A DNA stretch of 60,939 nt from Methanobacteriota archaeon (GTDB lineage Archaea; Halobacteriota; Methanosarcinia; Methanosarcinales; Methanosarcinaceae), in the NCBI GenBank assembly GCA_030054735.1, contig JASGVX010000110.1:1-60939 (forward strand). Reading direction: 5' to 3'. A program made the translations under genes and the position numbers. The notes beneath the pieces are model-generated. The model was not told where the DNA came from and did not search any database. It saw only the letters and a list, made by a program, of their open reading frames with translations. Shown piece after piece: positions 34,640 to 44,360 of this stretch. Every line of letters starts with the position of its first letter. Position 1 is the stretch's first letter.

Positions 34640-35443
34640 ATGTCTGCAGGTGGATCAGGAGGAGAAGCTAAAGGTGGGTATCCTCCACAAACAATAATGG
34701 GTTTAGGTATAGTCGGCGGTCTTGTCGGAATTTACCTTGGCCACTTTATGCCTCCAGCATATTCTTTCTTCGGAGGCATTGGAGCAATCTGTGCAACCGT
34801 GTGGGGTGCTGATGCTGTCCGGCGTGTTGCAAGCTATGGACTTGGTACTGGTGTCCCATCAATTGGTATGCTCGCTCTTGGTATGGGAATTATAGCATCC
34901 CTCTTTGGACTTTCAATAGGAGGTCTTGGAGGGCCTGTAGTAGCTGTTATTGTTGCAGCAATTATAGGCGGCGTAATTGGAGCACTTGCAAACAAAGTAA
35001 TCGGCATGGGCATCCCTATTATGGAACAGGCGATGGCAGAGATTTCATGTGCAGGTACCCTTGTAATTCTTGGTCTTAGCGTTGTCATTGCAGGATCATT
35101 CGATTATGCTGCAGTTATTGAATACGTGATCGCAAGCGGATACATTGCACTGATCTTTATAATAGGTGGCATGGGAATTCTTCACCCTTTCAACGCTTGC
35201 CTGGGACCTGATGAGAAACAGGACAGAACCCTGGTTCTTGCTGTTGAAAAGGGAGCCATCGCACTAATAATTACAGGCTTTGCATCCTCACTCCATGAAG
35301 GGCTGATGACAGCTGGCATAAACATGATCATAGGAATCGCCATCTGGCTTGTTGCTTTCAACAGGTACTATACGTATATTAAGAGAGACGCATACAAAGT
35401 GGTTGGAACTGGTCTGTTGCCAAGTGCGGAGGAATTGCAATGA
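34640..35443 (+). CDS. mtrC: Tetrahydromethanopterin S-methyltransferase subunit MtrC
   Basis: 267 residues, hydrophobic, with repeated glycine-rich helices ([59 protein letters not shown]). Third membrane-core subunit. Overlaps mtrB by four bases (ATGA). Confidence 0.96.
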   Translation: MSAGGSGGEAKGGYPPQTIMGLGIVGGLVGIYLGHFMPPAYSFFGGIGAICATVWGADAVRRVASYGLGTGVPSIGMLALGMGIIASLFGLSIGGLGGPVVAVIVAAIIGGVIGALANKVIGMGIPIMEQAMAEISCAGTLVILGLSVVIAGSFDYAAVIEYVIASGYIALIFIIGGMGILHPFNACLGPDEKQDRTLVLAVEKGAIALIITGFASSLHEGLMTAGINMIIGIAIWLVAFNRYYTYIKRDAYKVVGTGLLPSAEELQ

Positions 35444-35766
35444 GCATTGTTCGCATAGCTCCCGAGATAAATTTAGTCATGGACACGGAATCGGGGACCG
35501 TCACACAGGAACGGGCAGATTCGATTCAGTATTCCATGGAAACTGTCTTTGAGAGGATGGACAAACTGGATGCAATTGCAGAAGACCTTTTGAATTCTCT
35601 TTCGCCCAGCGAACCGCTCCTTAACTCATGGCCGGGCCGTGAGCACACCTCTTATATGGCAGGATTTTATTCAAACACCTTCTACGGAGTTGTTGTAGGT
35701 CTTGCATTCAGCGGTCTGCTTGCCCTCGTCATATACATATCAAGACTGATGGGAGGGGTGGTGTAA
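35440..35766 (+). CDS. mtrB: Tetrahydromethanopterin S-methyltransferase subunit MtrB
   Basis: 108 residues: a soluble N-terminal part ([23 protein letters not shown]) with a helical linker, and a single C-terminal membrane helix ([23 protein letters not shown]). Small subunit of the stalk between the MtrA/MtrH catalytic part and the membrane core. Overlaps mtrC, ends one base before mtrA. Confidence 0.95.
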   Translation: MSIVRIAPEINLVMDTESGTVTQERADSIQYSMETVFERMDKLDAIAEDLLNSLSPSEPLLNSWPGREHTSYMAGFYSNTFYGVVVGLAFSGLLALVIYISRLMGGVV

Positions 35767-35767
35767 A

Positions 35768-36490
35768 ATGGCAAATAAGAGAGAACCGGCCCCAGGATGG
35801 CCTATCCTGAAAGGAGAATACGAAGTAGGCGACGTCAAGAACTGTGTAATGGTAATTACCTGCGGGTCTCACCTTCCGGGAAAGCCGATACTTGATGCAG
35901 GTGCAGCCTGTGCCGGGTCCTGTAAAACCGAAAACCTTGGTATTGAAAAGGTCGTTGCTCACATAATCTCAAACCCGAACATCAGATACTTGCTTGTAAC
36001 CGGCTCTGAAGTTAAAGGACACATTACCGGCCAGTCAATGATAGCCCTCCATCAAAACGGTGTAGTAGACAACAGGATTGCAGGAGCGTTAGGTGCAATT
36101 CCATATGTGGAAAACCTTAATGCAGCCGCAATCGCCCGTTTCCAGGAACAGGTTCAGGTTTTCGATCTGATAGATACCGAAGATATGGGTGCTATTACTT
36201 CCAAGGTGAGAGAACTCGCGTCAAAAGACCCTGGTGCCTTTGATGCAGATCCATTGATTGTGGAAATCAGTGATGAAGGTGGAGAAGAAGAAGAAGGCGG
36301 CGTTGTCAGGCCGGTTTCCGGAGAAATTGCAGTTATCCGCAGCAGGCTGAAAGCAATCGAAGCCCGCATGATGGATATAGGAAACTTGAACAAGTTCCAC
36401 GCAGGAGTCCACGCAGGAAAGATTGAAGGCGCCATGATCGGATTGACAATAACCATATCCCTGCTTGGGATGTTGCTGCTAGGGAGGTAA
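35768..36490 (+). CDS. mtrA: Tetrahydromethanopterin S-methyltransferase subunit MtrA (corrinoid protein)
   Basis: 240 residues. The cytoplasmic N-terminal domain binds the 5-hydroxybenzimidazolyl-cobamide whose cobalt carries the methyl group; the axial-ligand histidine is H85 in [10 protein letters not shown], equivalent to His84 of the Methanothermobacter protein. A linker with a glutamate/glycine run ([15 protein letters not shown]) leads to a C-terminal membrane helix ([20 protein letters not shown]). Its stop is followed directly by mtrF. Confidence 0.96.
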   Translation: MANKREPAPGWPILKGEYEVGDVKNCVMVITCGSHLPGKPILDAGAACAGSCKTENLGIEKVVAHIISNPNIRYLLVTGSEVKGHITGQSMIALHQNGVVDNRIAGALGAIPYVENLNAAAIARFQEQVQVFDLIDTEDMGAITSKVRELASKDPGAFDADPLIVEISDEGGEEEEGGVVRPVSGEIAVIRSRLKAIEARMMDIGNLNKFHAGVHAGKIEGAMIGLTITISLLGMLLLGR

Positions 36491-36495
36491 TGAAA

Positions 36496-36714
36496 ATGGC
36501 AGAAGAATACGAGAAAGGCGTCCCAATGGTCCTTGCCCCTCAGCTGGGTGCAATTGATGCAACTGTTGAGAGCATTCGATATAGAGCACAGTTGATCGCG
36601 AGAAACCAGAAGCTTGACTCTGGAGTCGCAGCTACCGGAATAATCGGCTTTGCAGCAGGTTTCCTCTTTTCTCTGCTGATGGTCATTGTAATCCCAGTAG
36701 CTTTAGGCCTATAA
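36496..36714 (+). CDS. mtrF: Tetrahydromethanopterin S-methyltransferase subunit MtrF
   Basis: 72 residues ([18 protein letters not shown]...), with one C-terminal membrane helix ([29 protein letters not shown]). I chose ATG 36496 because the ribosome-binding site AGGGAGG (36481-36487) is eight bases upstream; the ATG at 36490 is only two bases away from it. Small stalk subunit related in sequence to the C-terminal part of MtrA, as known for the family (IEGAMIGL versus ATGIIGFA). Confidence 0.93.
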   Translation: MAEEYEKGVPMVLAPQLGAIDATVESIRYRAQLIARNQKLDSGVAATGIIGFAAGFLFSLLMVIVIPVALGL

Positions 36715-36732
36715 GCTTGAGAGGTGAATAAT

Positions 36733-36954
36733 ATGGAAGGAAAAGCACCAGCAGCGTTTGTAGAGCCAGGCGAGTTTAACGAAGTAATGAAAAGGCTCGA
36801 TAAGATCGATGAAAAGATAGAGTTTGTCAACAGTGAAATTGCACAGAGAATCGGAAAGAAGGTAGGAAGAGATATAGGAATTCTGTACGGCGGAGTTATT
36901 GGTCTCCTGCTCTTCCTGATGTATGTCTCGATATCTTCAATGTTCATGATGTAA
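36733..36954 (+). CDS. mtrG: Tetrahydromethanopterin S-methyltransferase subunit MtrG
   Basis: 73 residues. An N-terminal amphipathic helix (FNEVMKRLDKIDEKIEFVNSEIAQRIGKK) precedes one membrane helix (GILYGGVIGLLLFLMYVSI). ATG 36733 is chosen: GAGGTG (36721-36726) is six bases upstream, while an in-frame GTG at 36724 lies inside that RBS. Stalk subunit next to MtrF. Confidence 0.93.
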   Translation: MEGKAPAAFVEPGEFNEVMKRLDKIDEKIEFVNSEIAQRIGKKVGRDIGILYGGVIGLLLFLMYVSISSMFMM

Positions 36955-36967
36955 GTGAGGGATCAAA

Positions 36968-37918
36968 ATGTTCAAGTTTGATAAGAAACAGGAAGTTTTC
37001 GACATTGGTGGAGTTAAATTCGGCGGACAGCCGGGTGAATACCCAACCATATTAGTAAGTACTATGTTCTATGCAAGGCACAAAATTGTAACTGATGAGG
37101 ACAAAGGTATCTTCGACAGGGCAGCTGCAGAAACCCTCTGGAACACCCAGGTCACATTGAGTGATGCCACAGGGCTCCCCTATGTAAACCAGATTGTAGG
37201 AGAAACTCCAGAAGCAATTAATAGATATATTGACTGGTTCATTGAGATCGATGACAGGACACCTTTCCTTATCGACTCCTCAGCCGGAAACGTACGTGCA
37301 GCAGCAGCCAAGCACTGTACCGAAATAGGTGTTGCAGACAGAGCAATCCACAACTCTATCAACGCAAGTATTGAACAGGAAGAAATCGATATTCTTACAG
37401 AAAGTGATGTATCAGCTGCAATTGTTCTTGCATTCAACGCAACTGACCCGACCGTAAAAGGAAAAATAGATATCCTTGAAGTAGGGGGTTCCGGACAGAC
37501 TAAAGGTATGCTCCAGGTCGCCAAGGAATGTGGAATAAAGTATCCAATTATCGACGTTGCAGCTATGCCTCTCGGTGCAGGTTCAGGCGCAACAATCCGC
37601 TCGGTACCCACACTCAAAGGAAAATTCGGACTTCCAATCGGCGGTGGATACCACAACATGGCTTCTGCATGGGACTGGCTCCGTAAATTCAAGAAGACCC
37701 AGCCTGACCCCAAGGCAATCTACATGCCTACAGACATTGGTACCAACCTGGTAGCTCAGATTGCAGGTTCCGACTACCTGCTCTACGGTCCTATCGAGAA
37801 CGTCAACCAGATTTTCCCGGCTGTCGCAATGGTCGACATTATGCTCGGTGAAACTGCAAAGGAACTTGGCGTTGAGATTGCAGACCTGGCAAACCACCCG
37901 GTAACTAAACTGACATAA
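36968..37918 (+). CDS. mtrH: Tetrahydromethanopterin S-methyltransferase subunit MtrH
   Basis: 316 residues, a soluble TIM-barrel methyltransferase that takes the methyl group from methyl-tetrahydrosarcinapterin and puts it on the MtrA corrinoid. Landmarks: FDIGGVKFGGQPGEYPTILVSTMFYARHKIV, TPFLIDSSAGNVRAAAAKH, GYHNMASAWDWLRKF. The length matches the family. Last operon gene, followed by a strong terminator. Confidence 0.96.
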   Translation: MFKFDKKQEVFDIGGVKFGGQPGEYPTILVSTMFYARHKIVTDEDKGIFDRAAAETLWNTQVTLSDATGLPYVNQIVGETPEAINRYIDWFIEIDDRTPFLIDSSAGNVRAAAAKHCTEIGVADRAIHNSINASIEQEEIDILTESDVSAAIVLAFNATDPTVKGKIDILEVGGSGQTKGMLQVAKECGIKYPIIDVAAMPLGAGSGATIRSVPTLKGKFGLPIGGGYHNMASAWDWLRKFKKTQPDPKAIYMPTDIGTNLVAQIAGSDYLLYGPIENVNQIFPAVAMVDIMLGETAKELGVEIADLANHPVTKLT

Positions 37919-37954
37919 GTTTTTAAAGTATTAAAAGGACTGAAAAACCGAAAG

Positions 37955-37988
37955 CAAAGAGAAATTTCTCTTTGTTTTTTTCTTTTTT
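37955..37988 (+). terminator. Strong terminator of the mtr operon
   Basis: CAAAGAGAAATTTCTCTTTG (37955-37974) is a perfect 20-bp palindrome followed by a T-tract (TTTTTTTCTTTTTTT). Confidence 0.8.
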
Positions 37989-38055
37989 TGTACTTTGATT
38001 TGTGATTTACTTTAATTGTTTTCAATCAGGTTCTAAAATCAGCTAATATAATTAT

Positions 38056-38135
38056 TTTTATGTCATCGCTAAGATGTCGTATATAATCGATTACAATAAT
38101 TCAAAATCGTACAATCCTTGATGACTGACACGGCA
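38056..38135 (+). mobile_element. ~80-bp MITE-like element (family M2), copy downstream of mtr
   Basis: Aligns along its length with 32217-32295 in the same orientation: GATGTCGTATATAATCGATTACAA and CAAAATCGTACAATCC in the middle, CTGACACGGCA at the right end. The left end has decayed (TTTTTATGTCA instead of TGTCGCGTCAG). With the upstream copy it flanks the whole mtr operon. Confidence 0.75.
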
Positions 38136-39068
38136 CTATGGACCTGTGCTGTTTACATTAGTTTATTCTTAGAATTGCTCCTGAAAATATTGAGAATTTA
38201 TGGGAAGAAATTAGAAAATATTGCAGAAAAAGTCTAGATTAATATTAATTGCATAAAAAGAATTTTTCTTAAGCTTGTTTATAAAAAGGAAAGTACCTGG
38301 CAAACGAGGAAGTATTAAACGAGTTTGCCAGGTACGAGGAATCCACTCCCAACTTGCTCTTTGGGGAACAACTATTACCCTGGATCAGAAGGGATGTAAG
38401 AACCTGAACAGTGTTTTACAGAAACTCCACTCGTTCAGGAGTTATACATAACCGGCTTTACATACTCGGTTGTTTCACATCCGGTTTCCGGACTCACTGT
38501 TTGTCAAGGGTTAAACACACCTTACGGATACTGAGGACAACACAGATGGACAAACTGTGAGCAGGTATCATCAATCTGATCCCAGGGGTATTTGGCCCCC
38601 TAACTTTGTAATTTATTTAATTACATGTTTTACACAGACTTACATATATAAATAAAGAATTGTGAACCGATATTATCAGTTTTAGAGAAATTACTATTTT
38701 CTCACTTCAGCATATAGAAGGAAAGTATGACATGGTGCAGGCAATAGATTAATGAATAAAAATTGCAGATGATAGGAAACTAATAATAATTTAAAACATG
38801 AAATAATATATGAAGCCGTAAAATAACTGTCCTGTCTTAAGAATAATATAAATTGATAAGAATTCTCAAAAAATAGCATTAAATAGAAAGATTTAATATT
38901 TGGTAGCACTTACCAAGATATACACGGCTGAGGAAGGTTTTCAGAGCCCAAAGTATATCTCCTCTGGTTAAATAACTTTATTAAGTTCGAAGAGGAAGAT
39001 ATAAAAACTACTGGTATCAGGGGTATAGATCATGGATCGGAGCATAAAAGGTCATAAAACCAGAAATC
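38136..39068. other. Long intergenic region downstream of mtr
   Basis: 930 bases without a convincing ORF. The centre (38293-38600) is less AT-rich than the flanks and has strong base-pairing potential, described as a candidate ncRNA. A TATA-like TTTATAAA lies at about 38277-38284, and another (ACATATATAAATA) near 38642. Confidence 0.5.
38293..38600 (+). ncRNA. Candidate structured RNA of ~300 nt, unknown family
   Basis: A perfect 13-bp stem, GTACCTGGCAAAC (38293-38305) with GTTTGCCAGGTAC (38323-38335), opens the region. A long-range helix pairs CCCTGGATCAG (38378-38388) with CTGATCCCAGGG (38576-38587), with a single bulged base. Inside it are CCTGAAC/GTTCAGG, AACTCC/GGAGTT (mutually exclusive with the former), TCCGG/CCGGA, and CACTGTTTGTC/GACAAACTGTG (one mismatch). 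A final GGGG/CCCC hairpin is near 38585-38600. The nesting and the absence of an ORF suggest an RNA. The strand is inferred from the TATA-like sequence upstream and is not certain. It could also be a palindromic mobile-element relic. Confidence 0.4.
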
Positions 39069-39080
39069 GTGGGTGAAAAT

Positions 39081-40196
39081 ATGCTGATCAGAAAAAACAT
39101 ATCCCTTGATGATAAGTACCTTAAAAAACTGCAGCCCTTTCTGGACGCCAACGATGGGAATCTTAGCGCTGCAGTCAGGGACACAATTGAAATTGCAGAA
39201 ACAGCACTAACGCATCATAAAAGTATTGAAGAGGCAATTAGATTTTTAAAAGAAACACCCGCAAAAGAAGAGCTAAGCGACACGATTAAAAGCGGGGAAA
39301 ATTTAATTATAAATAAAACAATTCTCGAATGGCTTTTCAGGTGTGCAAAAGGAAGGCTCAGTGATGAAGAACTGGTTAATGAGCTTGTCAATCCTTTTGA
39401 AATCCACAATATGAAAGAGCTTGAGGACTATTTAAACAGGATTTCCAGAAAGAATCAGTGGCCAATCCGAACTTCAATCAAATGTGAAGACATAGAGGAC
39501 CCTGAATCTGCACTTATACTCCTCTCCAATGCCACGATAAACAGCAGAGAATTTTTTGCTCAGCTAATAGCTCATTTTCTGGCAAGATGGAAACAGCTGG
39601 ACGTAGAACATATTTTCAGAAGAGCAAATTCAACCCAGATTTCATTCAAAAAGAACCTTTCAGTTTCTCTTAATGAAACCATGCCAGGGATTAGAAAGCA
39701 TTTTGGTTATCTTGACATAGTATGCAGAGAACTTGACGACAATACAGAATTCTGGACGCAGCTAATGCATACATACAATGTTGAGAGGTATAATCTTGTG
39801 ACCCTGCACAGGAATCAGTTCGAAATTTTTGCTGCTGGAGAGGTCCCAAACCCGATAAAAAATCTGGAACGCCTGTCTAAACAGTCAATAAATGAGATGC
39901 CCCTACCTGATTTACTGGTATATTTCAGGAAGATGTACCTGGCAACCCAGCTGGTAAAGAATATTGAAATCTGTTTTGAACCAGGAAAAGAATCGATAAC
40001 CATCTTTCATGATTTTAAAAATGAAAAGGTTATCCAGAACCTTGTCGAATACTTTTCAAACATATTCAGGGAAAACGGCACACCTTTTGCAAGCTCTTTA
40101 TATTCGAGTATGATCGTGTTTAAGTTCTATGAGGAAGAGGAAGCTGACTCCGGATTATATAGAGATAAAGAGTTCACAGAAACAGATATTATATGA
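39081..40196 (+). CDS. Ribbon-helix-helix N-terminal protein, probable regulator, unknown family
   Basis: 371 residues from ATG 39081, selected because GGGTGA lies four bases upstream (a GTG at 39069 would add four residues). The N-terminus MLIRKNISLDDKYLKKLQPFLDANDGNLSAAVRDTIEIAE is a typical ribbon-helix-helix DNA-binding unit: a strand of the form IRKNISL followed by two helices. The remaining ~320 residues have no domain I recognise; an all-alpha/beta mix with LYSSMIVFKFYEEEE at the end is visible. Downstream of mtr on the same strand but over 1 kb away. A methanogen-specific regulator is plausible; I do not name one. Confidence 0.65.
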   Translation: MLIRKNISLDDKYLKKLQPFLDANDGNLSAAVRDTIEIAETALTHHKSIEEAIRFLKETPAKEELSDTIKSGENLIINKTILEWLFRCAKGRLSDEELVNELVNPFEIHNMKELEDYLNRISRKNQWPIRTSIKCEDIEDPESALILLSNATINSREFFAQLIAHFLARWKQLDVEHIFRRANSTQISFKKNLSVSLNETMPGIRKHFGYLDIVCRELDDNTEFWTQLMHTYNVERYNLVTLHRNQFEIFAAGEVPNPIKNLERLSKQSINEMPLPDLLVYFRKMYLATQLVKNIEICFEPGKESITIFHDFKNEKVIQNLVEYFSNIFRENGTPFASSLYSSMIVFKFYEEEEADSGLYRDKEFTETDII

Positions 40197-40278
40197 AAAG
40201 AATAAAGTTTCCTGAAAAAACCGGGTCTCTCAAAAGGGTTGAAAAAAATAAAGGAAAAGAGCTTAAATTTTCGTCTGT

Positions 40279-41781
40279 TTAACCTTTTGCAACCCCAAGC
40301 GGGATAACTCTTGCAACCTTACTGGCAATTCCAAGTTCATGCACAACATTTACCACCTCACTGCTGGATCTGTATACTCCAGGGGCTTCTTCAGCGATAA
40401 CGGAAGGATGAGTTGCCCTTACAGTAATTCCATGAGCTTCAAGTTTCTCTTTTATGGTCTGCCCGTGGAACTCCTTCTTTGCATGAGCTCTGCTCATAAT
40501 TCTTCCGGCCCCATGGCAAGCACTTCCAAAAGAAATATCCATAGACCCTTTTGCACCGCAGAGTATGAATGAATGAGTTCCCATACTGCCGGGAATTAAA
40601 ACAGGCTGCCCTACATCTCTGTATGCGGAAGGAACTTCCGGGTGCCCAGCAGGAAATGCCCTTGTTGCTCCTTTTCTGTGCACGTAGACTTCTTTTTTCC
40701 TGCCGTCAATGATGTGATCTTCCAGTTTTGCCACGTTGTGTGCAACATCATAAAGGAGGCTCATTCCCATGTCATCGGCATCTCTGCCAAAGACCTTTTC
40801 AAAAGACTCGCGTGTCCAGTGAGTTATCATCTGCCTGTTTGCCCATGCGTAGTTTGCAGCACAGAGCATGGCTTTGAAATAGTTCTGGGCTTCCTTTGAC
40901 TGAGCCGGAGCACAGGTAAGCTGCTTGTCCGGGATCTCGATCCCGTACTTCTTTACAGCCCGAGAGAGCTCTTTCAGGTGGTCTGTACATATCTGGTGTC
41001 CTGCTCCCCTTGACCCACAGTGGACCATTACCGTAACCTGGCCTTCTTCAAGCCCGAAGGCTGATGCTACTTCCCGGTCATAAATCTTATCCACATACTG
41101 TACTTCAAGGAAGTGGTTTCCACTCCCGAGAGTCCCTAACTGAGGCTTCCCCCGCTTCCTTGCCTTTGTGCTTACATGAGAAGTATCTGCTCCTTCAAGG
41201 CAGCCATTCCCCTCACAGTGTTCCACATCCGCGTCCACCCCGTATCCGGCTTCCACCGCCCATTTTGCGCCCTCAAGAAATACACTGTCCAGTTCTTTGT
41301 CAGAGGCTCTGAACCGGCTTTTCCCACCAACTCCTGCAGGCACTTTGTTAAACAACTCGTCAGTCAGCCTCTTAATATGCGGGACTACTTCTTCTTTTTG
41401 AAGGTTTGTGCGGATAAGCCGCACCCCACAGTTGATGTCAAATCCTACTCCTCCGGGGCTGATAACTCCTTCCTCTGCATCAAAGGCTGCAACTCCCCCT
41501 ATAGCAAATCCATATCCCAGGTGGGCATCAGGCATTGCCATGGAATATTTCTGAATACCAGGAAGAGTTGCCACATTTGCAATCTGGTCAATAGTCTCAG
41601 GTTCAATGCCTTCAAGCAGGTTTTCCGATACAAACAGGCGTCCTGGAACCCTCATTTTGGGGACCTGCCCTTTAGGGATTTCCCAATCATTATCGGAAAG
41701 CTTCCTGACCATGCTTTTTACGCCCCTGTGCACACTTTCCGTACCCGATTCCTCAGTAAAGGTATTTTCACTCTCTACCAT
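40279..41781 (-). CDS. rtcB: tRNA-splicing / RNA-repair ligase RtcB
   Basis: 500 residues. RtcB joins 2',3'-cyclic phosphate and 5'-OH RNA ends with GTP and manganese. Metal-binding and catalytic motifs: DINCGVRL (C118), [28 protein letters not shown] and [12 protein letters not shown], whose histidine carries the GMP. No intein is present. I chose ATG 41781: GGGAG lies eight bases upstream. A TTG at 41808 would add nine residues with no better signal. Archease, its activator, lies just upstream on the same strand (42037-42477). Confidence 0.94.
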   Translation of the reverse strand: MVESENTFTEESGTESVHRGVKSMVRKLSDNDWEIPKGQVPKMRVPGRLFVSENLLEGIEPETIDQIANVATLPGIQKYSMAMPDAHLGYGFAIGGVAAFDAEEGVISPGGVGFDINCGVRLIRTNLQKEEVVPHIKRLTDELFNKVPAGVGGKSRFRASDKELDSVFLEGAKWAVEAGYGVDADVEHCEGNGCLEGADTSHVSTKARKRGKPQLGTLGSGNHFLEVQYVDKIYDREVASAFGLEEGQVTVMVHCGSRGAGHQICTDHLKELSRAVKKYGIEIPDKQLTCAPAQSKEAQNYFKAMLCAANYAWANRQMITHWTRESFEKVFGRDADDMGMSLLYDVAHNVAKLEDHIIDGRKKEVYVHRKGATRAFPAGHPEVPSAYRDVGQPVLIPGSMGTHSFILCGAKGSMDISFGSACHGAGRIMSRAHAKKEFHGQTIKEKLEAHGITVRATHPSVIAEEAPGVYRSSSEVVNVVHELGIASKVARVIPLGVAKG

Positions 41782-42036
41782 AATTGATGCTCCCTTATCC
41801 TTTAACAATATGAATATAATTTTGAGATTATAATCCAGATATCAATATAATTCTGAGACTACTCATTTTCCTTATGTTTCCTTGAGAATCTACAAATTAT
41901 TGTGGGAACATAATAAAATGCTGTTTGAGATTACATAAAAGACAACACACTACAGTCACACAACGGCTATACATAAAAGCGATGTATAGAATTCTCCAGA
42001 ACCGAATTTTCCAAAACCCTTAAAAATTCCTGATTC

Positions 42037-42477
42037 TTAAATATCAACAACAACCTGAGCTTTCCAGCCCACGGTGTTTTTCTTTAGTTCAAGCTGGTTA
42101 TATGTGACAGCCTTAATTTCGCTTTCAAAGGGGTGGCTTTCGGGGTAGTAATTTTCACCTGATGCCAGAGCTTTTATCGAGTATTCTCCTTTTTCTTCCC
42201 TGATCTCTTTGACCTGGAACTTCCAGAAAACAATCTCATCCACCTCAAACAGATATAAAAGCTCAGAAAGCCAGTCTACAAGCAAAGATTCCATATCAGG
42301 TGATCTAAGGATAACTTCTCTTTCCGTCTCCCCTGAGACTTTCTCCGTATCAATTATAACATTAAACATGGCAAGAGCTGCGTTTTCAAATACCTCTTCC
42401 AGGGTATCTCCGTAAGCCTGGAACTTTATATCTGCTGTATGTTCCAGATACTCATACTTTTTTCTTTGAGACGGCAT
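42037..42477 (-). CDS. Archease, RtcB activator
   Basis: 146 residues with the archease pattern: EYLEHTADIKFQAYGDTLEEVFENAALAMF at the N-terminus (with the metal-binding aspartate), a central WLSELLYLFEVDEIVF, and a C-terminal VKAVTYNQLELK-type strand with the second acidic site. Archease speeds RtcB guanylylation and broadens its turnover. Same strand as rtcB and 255 bases from its start, so linked in function though perhaps separately transcribed. Confidence 0.92.
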   Translation of the reverse strand: MPSQRKKYEYLEHTADIKFQAYGDTLEEVFENAALAMFNVIIDTEKVSGETEREVILRSPDMESLLVDWLSELLYLFEVDEIVFWKFQVKEIREEKGEYSIKALASGENYYPESHPFESEIKAVTYNQLELKKNTVGWKAQVVVDI

Positions 42478-42611
42478 AGCCAGATATTGGGTTTTGTCTT
42501 ACATTAAGCTATCCGCTTCATAAAGCCTGTTTTACCATTAAAAAATCAAAAGGGATTTAGACGGCTGAACCGGAGAACCGCTTGAATTCGGGTCAAAAAC
42601 ACTAAAAGTAA

Positions 42612-43223
42612 TCAGTCCAGCCTTTGCCAGATATAGTATATTCTCTGAATTGCCGTAATGTGGCTGGTTACAGCAATCAGGATAACAGCCCAACCCAGAA
42701 TACTAAAACCCATGATTGGAGCTGGGTAAACCGAGCCGGAGAAAGCGGCAATGATTATCACTATAAGACGGTCAGCTCTGCCCATGATCCCTCCATAGTA
42801 TCTTCCAAGGTTGAGTGCCTGAGCCTGAGTCCCAAGGTAACTGGTAAGGAGAACACCCACGATTGCCACAACTCCTATCTGCCAGGATACATAACCTGCA
42901 AAAAAGATGCTGCAGATGATAAAAGTGTCCGAATAGCGGTCAATTACGTGGTCGAGAAAATCGCCCCTCGGTGTTGCTCTGTTGGATTTACGTGCAATTG
43001 CCCCATCAAGGGCATCGAAAAGAGAGTTAAACACTACCAGGATACCTGCAAGCAGGGTGAGGTCCTTATATTCTGGAGAAAGGTAAAAACTGATCCCAGC
43101 AAAGAAGGCACATATAAGGGAAACTATGGAAACCGTATCAGGTGAGACCTCGTATTTTATGAAGAAATCTGCTAGAGGGTCAATTACTCTCGTAGCAAGA
43201 GGTCTCAGGGCATTAAATGTCAT
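42612..43223 (-). CDS. CDP-alcohol phosphatidyltransferase, likely archaetidylinositol phosphate synthase
   Basis: 203 residues with about six membrane helices. The family signature is complete: D70, D73, G74, A77, R78, G87, D91, D95 in DALDGAIARKSN followed by RGDFLDHVIDRYSD. These residues bind the CDP-linked lipid and the metal. Archaeal enzymes of this size often make archaetidylinositol phosphate; archaetidylglycerol phosphate or archaetidylserine synthesis cannot be ruled out. Single gene. Confidence 0.85.
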   Translation of the reverse strand: MTFNALRPLATRVIDPLADFFIKYEVSPDTVSIVSLICAFFAGISFYLSPEYKDLTLLAGILVVFNSLFDALDGAIARKSNRATPRGDFLDHVIDRYSDTFIICSIFFAGYVSWQIGVVAIVGVLLTSYLGTQAQALNLGRYYGGIMGRADRLIVIIIAAFSGSVYPAPIMGFSILGWAVILIAVTSHITAIQRIYYIWQRLD

Positions 43224-43435
43224 GGTAATTGGAATCTTCCTTTTATTTATATATTCGTTATAAAAGACAGGCCTAAAGAATGGCAGCTTATCCTGCTTCT
43301 TATACTGAATAGAATCTATTTATTTATATATTTCTTTGATTACCTGTTTTTAATATTTATACTTAAGGCTGTATTGTTTGATATCTGCATACTTTATAGA
43401 TAATACTTGCTTTACTTTCTCCTCTCATTTTTTAA

Positions 43436-44026
43436 CTACTGTTTCACTTTTGCAAGTTCATACAGGTATTTTATTCTGCAGGAGTGCTCAAGCTGCGTGG
43501 TCACAATATAAGCTTCTCCGAGAGTTCTTCCGATAGCAAAAGTTCCATGGCTGAATACAACAGCTCCCCTCTGTCCTGAAAGCGAATCTGCAAGGTTTTC
43601 AGCAAGCTCTCTGCTCCCAATCCCACCCCCGACAACCGGGATATTTCCAAGGAAATACTGCCCCTCACTGTCCACAGGAAGAATTACCTTGCCAGCCCCG
43701 CTAAGCAGAGATTCCACAACCGCATAAGGGCAGTGAGCATGAATTATTGCAAGGGCAGAGGTCTTCCTGTAGATCTCTCTGTGTACCACGGTCTCGGAAG
43801 ACGCAATTATATCCAGGGACGAAGTGTCCCGAATATCTACCTCAACAACATTATCGCCGGTGATCTCGTCAAGGGCAGTCCCGCTCCGGGTGATAAGCAT
43901 TTTATCCCCTGCTCTGACGCTGATATTCCCAAAATTTGATTCCACAAGCCCGTGTTCCACCAGCTTGCGCCCGTATTTTGCCATTTCCTGCCACATCTTA
44001 AGCGAGATATGGAGAAAGAGTGCCAT
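43436..44026 (-). CDS. Class II aldolase/adducin-family protein (fuculose-phosphate aldolase-like)
   Basis: 196 residues. Zinc ligands are in place: HAHCPYAV (H96, H98) and FSHGTFAIG (H160), with H82 in the VHREIY helix. Phosphate-binding NFGNISVRAG and ITRSGTALDEIT loops are present. Archaeal relatives cleave or form phosphorylated sugars and lactaldehyde-type products; the true substrate here is unknown. The start is uncertain: ATG 44026 lacks an RBS, and ATG 43996 (MWQEMAKYGRKLVEHG) is equally possible from alignment with typical family N-termini. Confidence 0.82.
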   Translation of the reverse strand: MALFLHISLKMWQEMAKYGRKLVEHGLVESNFGNISVRAGDKMLITRSGTALDEITGDNVVEVDIRDTSSLDIIASSETVVHREIYRKTSALAIIHAHCPYAVVESLLSGAGKVILPVDSEGQYFLGNIPVVGGGIGSRELAENLADSLSGQRGAVVFSHGTFAIGRTLGEAYIVTTQLEHSCRIKYLYELAKVKQ

Positions 44027-44177
44027 AAGGTTTATGGATTGCCAGAACTATGATCAGGCGAAAAACAAGCTGATTGCCATAATAACTAAGAAACTACAGG
44101 AGTTCTGGAAATGGGTCATGCCATAAAGTTTATCTGTAAGTATTGTATTTAGATAAGTCGGCAATTAGCTTTATTGC

Positions 44178-44250
44178 GCCTCGTTGGCTCAGCCCGGTAG
44201 AGCGAGTGACTTGTAATCACTAGGTCGCGTGTTCGAATCACGCACGGGGC
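44178..44250 (+). tRNA. tRNA-Thr (anticodon TGT)
   Basis: 73-nt cloverleaf without encoded CCA. Acceptor stem GCCTCGT pairs with ACGGGGC; D-arm GCTC...GAGC; anticodon stem AGTGA/TCACT with loop CTTGTAA, giving TGT; T-arm GCGTG TTCGAAT CACGC. A T-rich terminator (TTTTTACTATTTTT) follows directly. Confidence 0.95.
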
Positions 44251-44360
44251 TTTTTACTATTTTTGTTCGAAACCTATTTCTAAAGTTATGGGAATAGGCA
44301 TTTATGACATTGATTGTTCAGGTAAGGCATATCCTGCTGAAAGTAGGAAAGATATTCTGA

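Noticed and set aside
38293-38600. RNase P RNA or SRP RNA
   Set aside because: Short matches such as GAGGAA and ACAGAAAC occur, but the universal conserved regions and the pairing of the ends (RNase P), and the GNRA/helix 8 motif (SRP), are not found in the correct order.
41176-41787. 203-codon frame opposite rtcB
   Set aside because: Lies entirely within the rtcB coding region; antisense shadow.
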